Positions 17,527 to 25,827 of a DNA stretch of 35,957 bases are shown here, in pieces (within the stretch, counting starts at the first letter, position 1; each line of letters begins with the position of its first letter). The DNA lies in NCBI GenBank assembly GCA_045110675.1, contig JBGCGJ010000040.1:1-35957 (forward strand), in the 5' to 3' direction. Below the pieces are notes generated by a model that had not been told where the DNA came from, made no database searches, and was given only the letters and a program-made list of their open reading frames with translations. This DNA is from JBALVT01 sp045110675. Its GTDB lineage: Bacteria; Pseudomonadota; Gammaproteobacteria; Pseudomonadales; Halieaceae. The translations under genes and the position numbers were made by a program.

Positions 17527-18039
17527 TCACCCCGCGTAAATTAATTCACCATCGCAGTTGCGGCACTGATAGCTGCCCTTACCTCGCATGACGCGGTTGT
17601 GTCGGGTGGTCGACATTTCGTGGGTATCGCACAAACACACATACTGATGCGTATTCTGCGTGCGTTGTGGTATGTCACTGATGTCCAGGTTAAAGGTGAC
17701 TCCAGGGTCTGCCTCAAATCGGGCCATCAGGTTTTTCCACTGTATTCCATGGGGTTTGACGCCTTTGCCATAGAACTCATCGACAATGTAGTGTGCGACT
17801 TCGTGGGGAACAGTGTCGTTTAGACTGAGATCAAAGTACTTGGAAAATATCCACGGATTAAAACGGATCCACTGTCTCTTGCCATAAACTTTATACATTC
17901 CGGCAGTGCTGCCCCGCAAATCAAACACCACGGGTATACGCTTGAAGCTGCGTCCGTAGATTTGCTCAGCCTGCACTATGAAGGCTTCTGTCTGATCCAG
18001 GACGACCTTGCGCTGCTCGCCGTCGATCGGCTCAATCAT
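17527..18039 (-). CDS. sprT: SprT-family zinc metalloprotease-like protein
   Basis: A 170-residue protein, close to the ~165 residues of E. coli SprT. The start at MIEPIDGEQRKVV is favoured by GGAG nine bases upstream and by family length; the open frame upstream overlaps the regulator gene. The zinc-binding helix VPHEVAHYIVDEFYGKG has His79, Glu80 and His83, with a third likely ligand His97 in KPHG. A C-terminal zinc ribbon is formed by Cys135/Cys137 and Cys159/Cys162. It begins one base after the finR stop, so it is probably coupled to finR. Bacterial SprT has no firmly defined role; the fold is shared with eukaryotic Spartan proteases. Confidence 0.88.
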   Translation of the reverse strand: MIEPIDGEQRKVVLDQTEAFIVQAEQIYGRSFKRIPVVFDLRGSTAGMYKVYGKRQWIRFNPWIFSKYFDLSLNDTVPHEVAHYIVDEFYGKGVKPHGIQWKNLMARFEADPGVTFNLDISDIPQRTQNTHQYVCLCDTHEMSTTRHNRVMRGKGSYQCRNCDGELIYAG

Positions 18040-18040
18040 G

Positions 18041-18922
18041 TCACTGCGGCTCCAAACAGAGCCGAAGCCATTGCTGCAACCCTGCGCTATGAAATTTTTG
18101 ACGATGAGTAATAATATTAAACTGGCGAGCGAAGTCACGTCCTTCCACTGGTAATGGTACCAACGACCCCCGCGCAAACGCCTCTTCCAGACAAATCTTT
18201 GACAGACACCCTATGCCGAGACGCGCCTCCACGGCGCGCTTAATCGCCTCGGTGTGCTGCAGTTCCATGGTGATATCCAAGTCGGTCAATATTCCATGCA
18301 TCGCCCTGTCAAAGGTTTGCCGTGTTCCAGACCCCGCCTCTCGGACAATCCACGACGCCTGTTTTATTTGCTTATCGGTGAGCGATCCCGCGCCAACCAA
18401 AGGGTGGTCAGGAGCCGCGAAGACCTGCAGTTCGTCCTCCCGCCAGTGCACTGTCTCCAGATCTCCATGCTGGAACTCACCTTCGATAAGGCCCAAATCC
18501 AGCTCGAAATTAGCCACTTGTTCAGCGATGGTTTGGGTATTGGCCACTCTGAGGGCAACATCGGCATTCGGGTATCGTCGCCGGTACTCCGCGATCATCC
18601 CCACAGCGAGGTAGTTGCCAATCGTAAGCGTGGCGCCCAATTTTATGCTCCCGACAATTTCCTCACCGGCCAGTGCATTTTGAAAATCCTGGGCTTGATC
18701 CAATAATCGCTGGGCCTTGGGACGAATTTGCGAGCCCAACTCGCTTAGCTGCAGCCGCTTACCCACTCGATCAAAAAGCTGCACACCAAATTGTTCTTCG
18801 AGGTCCTTCAGGGAGCCGCTCGCGGCCGACTGGGACATAGCGAGACTATCTGCGGCCCGGGTGACGTTTTCATGATGTGCCGTGGCCAGAAATACTTCCA
18901 GCTGACGCAAGCTATAGCGCAT
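18041..18922 (-). CDS. finR: LysR-family regulator, FinR-like
   Basis: A 293-residue LysR-type regulator with AAGGA before the ATG. The N-terminal winged HTH (FLATAHHENVTRAADSLAMS and SAASGSLKDLEEQFGVQLFD) and the C-terminal periplasmic-binding-like effector domain (about 90-293) are complete. It is divergent from fpr, the arrangement known in Pseudomonas, where FinR activates the ferredoxin-NADP reductase gene in response to redox stress and also affects sulfite reductase. Assignment as FinR therefore rests on both sequence type and context. The 114-base divergent spacer contains a perfect 15-base palindrome that may be its binding site. Confidence 0.85.
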   Translation of the reverse strand: MRYSLRQLEVFLATAHHENVTRAADSLAMSQSAASGSLKDLEEQFGVQLFDRVGKRLQLSELGSQIRPKAQRLLDQAQDFQNALAGEEIVGSIKLGATLTIGNYLAVGMIAEYRRRYPNADVALRVANTQTIAEQVANFELDLGLIEGEFQHGDLETVHWREDELQVFAAPDHPLVGAGSLTDKQIKQASWIVREAGSGTRQTFDRAMHGILTDLDITMELQHTEAIKRAVEARLGIGCLSKICLEEAFARGSLVPLPVEGRDFARQFNIITHRQKFHSAGLQQWLRLCLEPQ

Positions 18923-19036
18923 GTAATCAGTCCTTTATCCATAAAACCGATATATATTATCGAATAATACTGTTTTACCGATTTACTAACAATAGCTAGG
19001 ATTACCGCATATGAAATCAAAGGGAGCTCCAAAATC
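18923..19036. promoter_or_regulatory. finR-fpr divergent control region
   Basis: An AT-rich spacer between divergent finR and fpr. It holds a perfect palindrome TATTAT-CGA-ATAATA at 18955-18969, which contains T-N11-A spacings as expected of LysR sites. It is flanked by two ACCGAT direct repeats at 18946-18951 and 18977-18982, whose starts are 31 bases (three helical turns) apart, and by TAAAAC/GTTTTA inverted arms at 18942-18947 and 18972-18977. The layout suits a regulator tetramer. AGGGAG at 19020-19025 is the fpr ribosome site. Confidence 0.55.
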
Positions 19037-19810
19037 ATGGCCAGTTTGATGAGAGAAGAAGTCACAGCGGTTCACCACTGGACTGATCGCCTGTTCAGCT
19101 TTAAAACCACCCGAAATCCCGGTTTTCGTTTCGAAAACGGGCACTTCACCATGATCGGCCTAGAGGATGCAGGCAAGCCTCTGATGCGCGCCTACAGCAT
19201 GGCCAGCGCCAACTACGAGGACGAACTCGAATTTTTCAGTATCAAGGTGGCGGATGGCCCACTGACCTCGCGCCTGCAGAACATCGCGGTTGGCGACGAG
19301 GTGCTGGTCAACAGCAAGGCCACAGGTACGCTGACAAGAGACAATCTATTACCCGGAAAAAACCTCTATCTAATAGCGACCGGGACGGGACTCGCACCGT
19401 TTTTGAGCATTATCAAAGACCCGGAGATTTACGAGAATTTTGACAAAGTGATTCTGGCACACGGCTGCAGACATATCAGTGAGTTGGCCTATCGCGAAGA
19501 AATTACTCGCCTGCTGCCGGAACATGAATACCTGGGCGACGTGATAAAGGAAAAGCTCATTTACTACCCCACGGTGACACGGGAAAAGTTTCACACCAAC
19601 GGCCGCCTGACTGATTTATTGCGCATCGGCAAACTCACCAACGACATTGGGTTGAGCGCTGTCAATCCCGACGACGACCGATTCATGATTTGCGGCAGCC
19701 CGAGCATGCTCAAAGACATCTCCAAGCTGCTGGACAGCGCAGGGTTCAAAGAGTCCAGACATGGAAAAGCCGCGCACTATGCCATAGAGCGGGCTTTTGT
19801 AGAAAGCTGA
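19037..19810 (+). CDS. fpr: Ferredoxin--NADP(+) reductase
   Basis: A 257-residue flavoprotein, the normal length of bacterial subclass FPRs, with an AGGGAG ribosome site. The FAD-binding motif RAYSMAS lies at about 51-57, the NADP-binding region begins at ATGTGLAPFLS (about 112-122), and CGSPSML near residue 220 completes the nucleotide site. The C-terminus ends in FVES, similar to the FVEK of Pseudomonas and Azotobacter FPRs. It transfers electrons between NADPH and ferredoxin or flavodoxin in the cytoplasm and supports iron-sulfur repair and oxidative-stress defence. Divergence from the finR-like gene suggests redox-responsive activation. It is convergent with the acyl-CoA synthetase gene. 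Confidence 0.95.
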   Translation: MASLMREEVTAVHHWTDRLFSFKTTRNPGFRFENGHFTMIGLEDAGKPLMRAYSMASANYEDELEFFSIKVADGPLTSRLQNIAVGDEVLVNSKATGTLTRDNLLPGKNLYLIATGTGLAPFLSIIKDPEIYENFDKVILAHGCRHISELAYREEITRLLPEHEYLGDVIKEKLIYYPTVTREKFHTNGRLTDLLRIGKLTNDIGLSAVNPDDDRFMICGSPSMLKDISKLLDSAGFKESRHGKAAHYAIERAFVES

Positions 19811-19848
19811 CGTCTATCTATGGCCGACCTATGGCCGAAGGCCGCGCC

Positions 19849-21549
19849 CTACTGGGCGTCGGCCAGGTCGAGAGCGTCTCGCACTTCAGCCTTGACGAAC
19901 TTGCCATTGGCATTGCGCGGCAGGGGCTCTGAAACCAGCCACATGTAGCGCGGCACCTTATAGGATGCGAGCAAACCTTTGCAGTGGGCACGCAATTCGT
20001 CGACGCTCGCCACCACACCATCCTTCGGATAAATTGCCGCGGCGACCTCCTCTTCCAAACGATCATCGGGCACGGCAAAAACAACACACTCCGCCACTGC
20101 GTCATGCTCAAACAGAGCGTTCTCAACCTCTGCACAATAGACGTTCTCACCACCACGCAGCACCATGTCCTTGGCTCTATCGACGAGGAAAATAAACTCG
20201 TCCTCATCCATATAGGCAACATCACCGGTATGTAGCCAACCATCGGTGATAGATTCTGCGGTTGCGTCCTCGCGATTCAAATAACCTTTGACCACACAGG
20301 CGCCTCGAACCCATAGTTCTCCGACTTTCCCTGTAGGGAGGGTGTTGCCCTGCTCATCCACACACTTGGCTTCAAATGTAGGCATTGCTCTACCTACACT
20401 CGCAGAGCGATCCACTAAGAACTTTCCAGCAAGCCCCGAAATAATGCCGCAGGTTTCCGTCATACCGTAGCCTGCACTGGGAGCGGCGTTTTCCATTGTC
20501 TTATCCAGCTTGGCAGTGAGGTCCGGTTGCAAGGCCGCACCGCCTCCGCCCATGGTCTTCACGCTGGATGTGTCGTATTTGGCAAAGTCGGGGTGATTGA
20601 GGAGTTCTCTGGACATCATCGGTACTGCGCTGAACGCTGTCACCCTTTCCTGCTCGATCAGCCGCAGCGCCTCGGTGGCATCCCATTTATACATATGTAC
20701 CAATTTGCCGCCCACCGAAGAAATGGCGTGCGCCACACAGTTATTGGCAGTGACATGAAACAAGGGGGTTGCAACCAGAGCGCTCTGGATTTCATTGGGA
20801 TCTGGCGCTGCAGGGGCTGTGCCGCTGGCTTTCGCTAAAGCCGCAGCTTGAACAACGGATGAAAAACCAACATTCATCAGATTGTTCACACAACCGCGAT
20901 GTGTCAGCTGCGCACCTTTGGGTTTGCCCGTGGTGCCCGATGTGTAGAAAATACAAGCGTCATCGTCGGGGTCAATTGTAGGTTGGGGCATTTCCGGAGC
21001 GGACGCCAGGACTTCAGCCCAGTCGGTAACAAGACCTTCAGCTGCAGCATCGATGCGGACCACCGCCACAGACAAATCGGGAAAATCTCCGCGGATTTGT
21101 TCAAATTGTGCCAGTCGCTCCTTGTCACAAATCATCACTTTAGGAGATGAGTCGTCGAGGGCATACTTCATTTCAGCGGGCACCCACCAGGCATTCATAC
21201 CCACCACTACAGCACCCATTGAAGTGACAGCCCAGTAGGCCAACATCCACTCGGGGTAATTGCGCATGGCAATAGCGACTCTGTCTCCAGGCCCTACTCC
21301 CTGCTGAGACAGCCAATTGGAGATCGATGCTACTTTTTCGTGCGCCTGCGCATAGGTGCAACGCTCATCTCCATAGACGAGGTACTCCCGATCCGCAAAG
21401 GCCGCGGTACCCAACCAAACCTCACGCAAAGAAGGAGGAGCCATGGCGTAGCTGCGCATCGGCGCACCGCGAACTTCGACAGTCTTTACTTCAAACATTT
21501 GCCCGGGGGCGGTGAGATCGTTCCAGGTGGTCCTGAGTTCCTCGTACAC
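19849..21549 (-). CDS. Acyl-CoA synthetase (AMP-forming, FadD-like)
   Basis: A 566-residue ANL-family adenylate-forming enzyme starting at GTG with AGAGG about six bases upstream. Core motifs are in order: FYTSGTTGKPKGAQLTHRG (A3, about 201-219), GYGMTETCG (A5), GWLHTGDVAY (A7), DRAKDMVLRGGENVYCAEVE (A8 hinge) and a C-terminal PRNANGKFVK carrying the catalytic Lys (A10). It activates a carboxylic acid with ATP and CoA. The chain length preference cannot be read. It is divergent from the phosphotransferase/hydratase/thiolase unit, so it may supply the acyl-CoA used by those genes. The spacer between them contains an inverted repeat. Confidence 0.92.
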   Translation of the reverse strand: MYEELRTTWNDLTAPGQMFEVKTVEVRGAPMRSYAMAPPSLREVWLGTAAFADREYLVYGDERCTYAQAHEKVASISNWLSQQGVGPGDRVAIAMRNYPEWMLAYWAVTSMGAVVVGMNAWWVPAEMKYALDDSSPKVMICDKERLAQFEQIRGDFPDLSVAVVRIDAAAEGLVTDWAEVLASAPEMPQPTIDPDDDACIFYTSGTTGKPKGAQLTHRGCVNNLMNVGFSSVVQAAALAKASGTAPAAPDPNEIQSALVATPLFHVTANNCVAHAISSVGGKLVHMYKWDATEALRLIEQERVTAFSAVPMMSRELLNHPDFAKYDTSSVKTMGGGGAALQPDLTAKLDKTMENAAPSAGYGMTETCGIISGLAGKFLVDRSASVGRAMPTFEAKCVDEQGNTLPTGKVGELWVRGACVVKGYLNREDATAESITDGWLHTGDVAYMDEDEFIFLVDRAKDMVLRGGENVYCAEVENALFEHDAVAECVVFAVPDDRLEEEVAAAIYPKDGVVASVDELRAHCKGLLASYKVPRYMWLVSEPLPRNANGKFVKAEVRDALDLADAQ

Positions 21550-21681
21550 GATTAACCTCTGCTACACTGTTGTTGTTAAAGTTGATGCAGCATACCCCCA
21601 GCCTGCCCTGCGCTCAATGGTCTTGTCCGAGTGTGTGGAGGGGTGTAAGTTTCGGTACATTTTTTTGTTGCTCCCCGTCAT

Positions 21682-21703
21682 TGTCGATGGTCGGCTATCG
21701 ACA
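21682..21703. promoter_or_regulatory. Inverted repeat, candidate operator
   Basis: TGTCGAT and ATCGACA form perfect seven-base arms around an eight-base spacer. The element lies about 40 bases before the phosphotransferase start and about 130 bases before the divergent acyl-CoA synthetase start, in a 193-base spacer. Its size (22 bases) suits a dimeric repressor such as a TetR-type protein, though none is encoded nearby; a 5'-UTR hairpin is the alternative. Confidence 0.5.
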
Positions 21704-21742
21704 CAGACTTAGCAGCGCCCAAAACTCGGAAAACTGGACTCT

Positions 21743-22762
21743 ATGAGCAAGCAAGACCTGAACATTCATAATTTGCAGGAGTATTTGGCCTCCTCTATCC
21801 CGGGCTTTACGGGCGAGTTAACCGCCGAAAAATTTCCAGGAGGTCAATCCAACCCCACCTACAAGCTATCCGCGGGCGGCGAACACTACGTGCTGAGACG
21901 CAAACCCGAAGGGGAGCTTCTGAAATCCGCTCACGCGGTCGACAGAGAGTTCAAGGTGATCTCCGCATTAGGTGGCACCGAAGTGCCCGTTCCAAAAACC
22001 TACACCTTGTGTGAAGACGATGCGGTTATCGGGTCAATGTTTTACGTCATGGAATATAAAGAGGGTCGCATTTTGTGGGACCCCACCCTGCCAGAGGCGG
22101 CAGATAACACAGAGCGAGCGGCCATTTACGATGCCATGAATCTAACCATGACAGCACTCCACAATGTCAATATCAACGCAGTGGGCCTGAGCGACTTCGG
22201 CCGACCGGGAAACTATTTTGAGCGCCAATTAGGTCGCTGGACAAAGCAGTACCGGGCCTCGGAGACAGGAACGGTTCCCGAAATGGAAATCTTGCTGGAA
22301 TGGCTTCCCGCCAATATGCCAAAAGACGACGGAGCGGTGAGCTTGGTGCACGGTGATTACCGGCTGGACAATATGATGTTTCACCCAACCGAACCCCGGG
22401 TGATTGCGTTACTGGATTGGGAACTGTCGACCCTCGGTCATCCTCTAGCGGACCTCGCCAACCAATGTATGGCGTGGATGCTGCCCAGAGACGGAGCGAT
22501 AAAAGGTCTAGCCGGTGTCGATAGAAAAGCACTAGGCATTCCCACTGATGAGGAATACATAGCCACCTATTGCGCTCGCACCGGGCGCAGTGGAATCGAT
22601 AACTGGCCATTTTATCTCGTGTTCTCGCTGTTCCGTCTCGCCGCGATTGTACAGGGCATCAAAAAGCGAGCTCAGATCGGCACGGCCTCAAGTGCAGAGG
22701 CCAAATCACGAGGCGAGTTGGTGTTACCGCTGGCGACAATGGCGGTGGAGCTCACGCGCTGA
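21743..22762 (+). CDS. APH/ACAD10-like phosphotransferase
   Basis: A 339-residue kinase-fold protein of the aminoglycoside phosphotransferase (APH) family, in the subgroup matching the N-terminal domain of ACAD10/ACAD11 and Pseudomonas LvaA. The nucleotide loop is FPGGQSNPTYKL (31-42), the ATP-side lysine region is YVLRRKP, the catalytic loop is HGDYRLDN (203-210, Asp205) and the metal-binding segment is LLDWELSTLGHPLADLA (Asp225). In characterised relatives the kinase phosphorylates 4-hydroxyacyl-CoA so that the hydroxyl can be removed and the chain can enter beta-oxidation. The neighbouring acyl-CoA genes suit that role, but the substrate is an inference. Antibiotic resistance is unlikely. 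Confidence 0.87.
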   Translation: MSKQDLNIHNLQEYLASSIPGFTGELTAEKFPGGQSNPTYKLSAGGEHYVLRRKPEGELLKSAHAVDREFKVISALGGTEVPVPKTYTLCEDDAVIGSMFYVMEYKEGRILWDPTLPEAADNTERAAIYDAMNLTMTALHNVNINAVGLSDFGRPGNYFERQLGRWTKQYRASETGTVPEMEILLEWLPANMPKDDGAVSLVHGDYRLDNMMFHPTEPRVIALLDWELSTLGHPLADLANQCMAWMLPRDGAIKGLAGVDRKALGIPTDEEYIATYCARTGRSGIDNWPFYLVFSLFRLAAIVQGIKKRAQIGTASSAEAKSRGELVLPLATMAVELTR

Positions 22763-22830
22763 ATCTCTTGAACACGATCGTCACCACTTTCTACTAAAAA
22801 CGTTTTATCACTTAAACAAGGACTTAACTT

Positions 22831-23601
22831 ATGTCAGAAGAACAAGCAGTACTGGTTGATGTTGCGGATGGAGTGATGACCGTCACTCTGAACCGACCTA
22901 AGGCAAAGAACGCAGCCAATAGAGCCCTCGCAGAGGGTGTAGCGGCAGCCATGGATGAACTGGACGGCAACAACGATATTCGCGTTGCTGTCATTACTGG
23001 CGCTGGCGGAACCTTCTGCTCCGGAATGGACCTCAAGGCTTTTGTCTCCGGAGAGGTACCTTCGATCAAAGGTCGCGGATTTGCGGGCATCACAGAGCGG
23101 CCCCCCAAAAAGCCTCTGATAGCAGCGGTGGAAGGTTACGCGCTGGCAGGTGGCCTTGAACTCGCCATCTCCTGCGATCTGATTGTCGCGGCGGACAACT
23201 CGCAGTTTGGCATTCCAGAAGTTAAGCGAGGCTTGGCTGCCGCCGCTGGCGGCCTCGTAAAATTGCCCCGACAGATCCCCAGTCGCCTGGCCATGGAACT
23301 GGCTCTGACCGGCGATTTTGTCTCCGCCCAACGAGCCTACGAAATGGGCCTGATTAACCAGATAGTCGACGCGGGAACGGCGCTGGAAGCAGCACAGACC
23401 TTGGCTGCGAAAATCTCAGCCAATGGGCCTATGGCGGTTGCATTGAGCAAGCAGGTCATCGTCGAATCCTCTGAGTGGACTGCCGAAAATATGTGGGATA
23501 AGCAGAATGATGTGGTGTCACCCGTTTTCACATCGGAAGATGCTATCGAAGGGGCTACCGCTTTCGCCGAAAAACGCGCGCCGAACTGGAAGGGACGCTA
23601 G
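22831..23601 (+). CDS. Enoyl-CoA hydratase (crotonase)
   Basis: A 256-residue crotonase with AAGGA upstream. Unlike the paralogue in the left cluster it keeps both hydratase glutamates: Glu110 in ALAGGLELAISCD and Glu130 in QFGIPEVKRG, matching rat Glu144 and Glu164. The oxyanion segment FCSGMDLKAF (62-71) and the C-terminal EGATAFAEKRAPNWKGR are typical. It hydrates 2-enoyl-CoA to 3-hydroxyacyl-CoA. It follows the phosphotransferase by 68 bases and precedes the thiolase by 49, so the three likely form one transcript ended by the terminator after the thiolase. Confidence 0.92.
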   Translation: MSEEQAVLVDVADGVMTVTLNRPKAKNAANRALAEGVAAAMDELDGNNDIRVAVITGAGGTFCSGMDLKAFVSGEVPSIKGRGFAGITERPPKKPLIAAVEGYALAGGLELAISCDLIVAADNSQFGIPEVKRGLAAAAGGLVKLPRQIPSRLAMELALTGDFVSAQRAYEMGLINQIVDAGTALEAAQTLAAKISANGPMAVALSKQVIVESSEWTAENMWDKQNDVVSPVFTSEDAIEGATAFAEKRAPNWKGR

Positions 23602-23650
23602 TCAGATCATCACCAAACCAATACATTAAAATAACCAAGAGGACATAGAC

Positions 23651-24886
23651 ATGTCAGAAGCATGGATTATCGATGCCTGCCGGACCCCCAGGGGAATCGG
23701 CAAAAAGGGGAAAGGTTCCCTCGCCGATCAACACCCGCAACACCTGGGGGCAACCGTCTTAAAAGCGATCGCTGAGCGCAATGACATCAACACCGCTGAA
23801 GTGGGCGATGTCATATTTGGTACCAGCTCACAGCGCGGCCGCCAGAGTGGCGACCTCGCCCGTATGGCGGCACTGGAGGCGGGCTACGACATCCGCTCCA
23901 GCGGTATGACTCTGGACCGTTTCTGTGGCTCTGGCATTACCTCGGTCAATCTGGCTGCGATGAATATCATGTCCGGCTCAGAAGATATGGTGATTGGCGG
24001 CGGCGCAGAAATGATGTCCGTGTACGGAGAAGAAGGCACTAACATGAGCCCCTTCCTGGACAATGGCAATATGGAACTGCGCGCGGTTCACCCCCAGCCC
24101 CATCAGGGCGTGTGTGCGGACGCTATAGCCACAATAGAGGGAATTGATCGGGCAGCGGTAGATGCCCTAGCGTATGTCTCACAGCAAAGAGCCGCTCAAG
24201 CCATTAATGAAGGCCGGTTCGACAAGAGTTTAATACCGGTCTTTTCGACCGATGGCACCCTGGCATTGGACAAGGAAGAATTTCCCCGCCCGCAAACCAC
24301 TCTCGAAGGACTCGCCGAACTAAAAGCCTCTTTTGAACCGATGGCGGATTACCCATTGGACGATGCCGGAACGACTTTCCGCAGTATGGTTCTGCAAAAG
24401 TATCCCGGCCTCGACATCAAGCATATTCACCACGCCGGCAACTCCTCGGGAGTAGTGGATGGCGCAGCAGCGGTTCTTCTCACCTCGCCCGAGTATGCAA
24501 GGGCGCAGGGAATGAAACCCAGAGCGAAAATCAGAGCGATGTGCAACATGGGCGACTGCCCCACTCTCATGTTGAACGCCCCTGTTCCGGCTGCACAAAG
24601 AGTATTGGAGAAAGCGGGACTGACCACAGCCGACATCGATTTATTTGAGATTAACGAAGCGTTCTCGGTGGTAGCGGAGAAGTTTATTCGCGATCTGGAC
24701 CTGGATCGCGACAAGGTCAATGTCAACGGTGGTGCAATGGCCCTCGGACACCCTATCGGCGCTACCGGATCGATTCTGATCAGTACTATTCTCGATGAAC
24801 TGGAGCGACGAGATCAGCAGTTCGGTCTTGTCACTATGTGCGCCGCTGGTGGTATGGCTCCGGCGATTATTCTAGAGCGTATGTAA
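23651..24886 (+). CDS. Acetyl-CoA C-acyltransferase (thiolase)
   Basis: A 411-residue thiolase with an AAGAGGA ribosome site. All catalytic elements are visible: nucleophile Cys92 in DRFCGSGITS, NEAF near residue 337, His367 in GGAMALGHPIGATGS and Cys397 in MCAAGGMAPA. It cleaves 3-ketoacyl-CoA to acetyl-CoA (or propionyl-CoA for 2-methyl chains) and a shortened acyl-CoA. It is the only thiolase in the window, so it may serve both acyl-CoA clusters, since the left one lacks a thiolase. A strong terminator lies 15 bases downstream. Confidence 0.95.
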   Translation: MSEAWIIDACRTPRGIGKKGKGSLADQHPQHLGATVLKAIAERNDINTAEVGDVIFGTSSQRGRQSGDLARMAALEAGYDIRSSGMTLDRFCGSGITSVNLAAMNIMSGSEDMVIGGGAEMMSVYGEEGTNMSPFLDNGNMELRAVHPQPHQGVCADAIATIEGIDRAAVDALAYVSQQRAAQAINEGRFDKSLIPVFSTDGTLALDKEEFPRPQTTLEGLAELKASFEPMADYPLDDAGTTFRSMVLQKYPGLDIKHIHHAGNSSGVVDGAAAVLLTSPEYARAQGMKPRAKIRAMCNMGDCPTLMLNAPVPAAQRVLEKAGLTTADIDLFEINEAFSVVAEKFIRDLDLDRDKVNVNGGAMALGHPIGATGSILISTILDELERRDQQFGLVTMCAAGGMAPAIILERM

Positions 24887-24901
24887 GTTTCAGTCGGTCA
24901 C

Positions 24902-24931
24902 AAAAAACGGGGCCTCTGGGCCCCGTTTTTT
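24902..24931. terminator. Bidirectional rho-independent terminator
   Basis: Perfect 13-base arms (AAAAAACGGGGCC and GGCCCCGTTTTTT) enclose a TCTG loop, with A and T tracts on the two sides. It lies between the convergent thiolase and GST-like genes and can end transcription from both. Confidence 0.95.
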
Positions 24932-24957
24932 ATTCCTTACCAATAGGAAGCAGTTTT

Positions 24958-25734
24958 TTAAAAATCTACCGGCCACTGAAGGTACTTGGGGAAGATATAA
25001 TCCCGATGTTCCAGCAGCTTGCTGTCAATCTGGTAACCTTCTTTCTCAATACTTTTCGCCATAAGCCCCCAGACATTGCGCAGATAATCCGGCATCGGAT
25101 TCACATCAGCTGGCAGAGCACTGAGCATCTGAGAAAAACAGGCCCAATAGATATCCAGGGCTGTTAGTCGGTCACCTATAAAATAAGAACTGCCAAGCTC
25201 ACGTTGTGAGTTTAACTGAGCAGACAACGCTTCGAGGATGTTAATAATTTTACCAGCCACCCCCTCACCATCTCCCTGAGAAAAACGATAAGTGACATAC
25301 ATCGGATTGTTCGCCCTATCTTCCTCACTCATGTTCTCGGACATCACCTCAAACATAATCACCCGAGCGTTCCACGCCATACCGTTTTCACCGGCAATCT
25401 CATTGATCAAACCAAACATCTTCACGCGGTCATCAATTCCGCTCGGCAGGAGGGAGGGACCGCTACCCAATCGCTCGGCGAGATTAATGATACTGACAGG
25501 AGTCACTCTAGCGGGCTCGTCTTGGTACATCGCCGTTGGGGCATTGCGGTGGCCGGTCCACTCGAGCAATTCTTCGTTGGCGGCTCCACCGACTTGCAAG
25601 ACTGGGACATACTCGACATTGCGCACCCTGAAAAGCCCTTTCGCGGCCTCACTCCAAGGCCCTGGCACTCCGGCGGTTAATGCCAGGCGCAAACCAGGCT
25701 GGGATTTCGCTTCCTCTACTGAAACATATTCCAT
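24958..25734 (-). CDS. Glutathione S-transferase-like protein
   Basis: A 258-residue protein with GGATGATGAG upstream of the ATG. The N-terminal third looks like the thioredoxin-like GST domain (LALTAGVPGPWSEAAKGLF, VRNVEYVPVLQVGG, then a TPVSIINLAERL segment where the glutathione-contact Ser is usual). The C-terminal part is all-helical, with the FIGDRLTALDIYWACF stretch carrying the family's N-capping 'T..D' motif. The substrate is unknown. It lies between two terminators, so it is probably transcribed as a single gene. GST family assignment is fairly sure; detoxifying function is an inference. Confidence 0.75.
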   Translation of the reverse strand: MEYVSVEEAKSQPGLRLALTAGVPGPWSEAAKGLFRVRNVEYVPVLQVGGAANEELLEWTGHRNAPTAMYQDEPARVTPVSIINLAERLGSGPSLLPSGIDDRVKMFGLINEIAGENGMAWNARVIMFEVMSENMSEEDRANNPMYVTYRFSQGDGEGVAGKIINILEALSAQLNSQRELGSSYFIGDRLTALDIYWACFSQMLSALPADVNPMPDYLRNVWGLMAKSIEKEGYQIDSKLLEHRDYIFPKYLQWPVDF

Positions 25735-25767
25735 AACTCATCATCCAATTGAAAGTCATTGTGTAAG

Positions 25768-25798
25768 TAAAAAAAAACCCGCATTCGCATGCGGGTTT
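25768..25798 (-). terminator. Rho-independent terminator of the TonB-dependent receptor gene
   Basis: Ten-base perfect arms AAACCCGCAT and ATGCGGGTTT surround a four-base loop. Read on the minus strand the hairpin is followed by a run of T, about 30 bases after the receptor stop codon. Confidence 0.93.
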
Positions 25799-25827
25799 CC
25801 AGTGTAACTAACTCAGTGCCAAATAGG

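Noticed and set aside
19811..19848. Repeated TATGGCCGA in the spacer between fpr and acyl-CoA synthetase genes
   Set aside because: Only two short copies between convergent genes; no further structure or sign of an attachment site.
21743..22762. Aminoglycoside resistance gene
   Set aside because: The kinase belongs to the ACAD10/LvaA-like subgroup and sits among acyl-CoA genes, with no resistance or mobility context.
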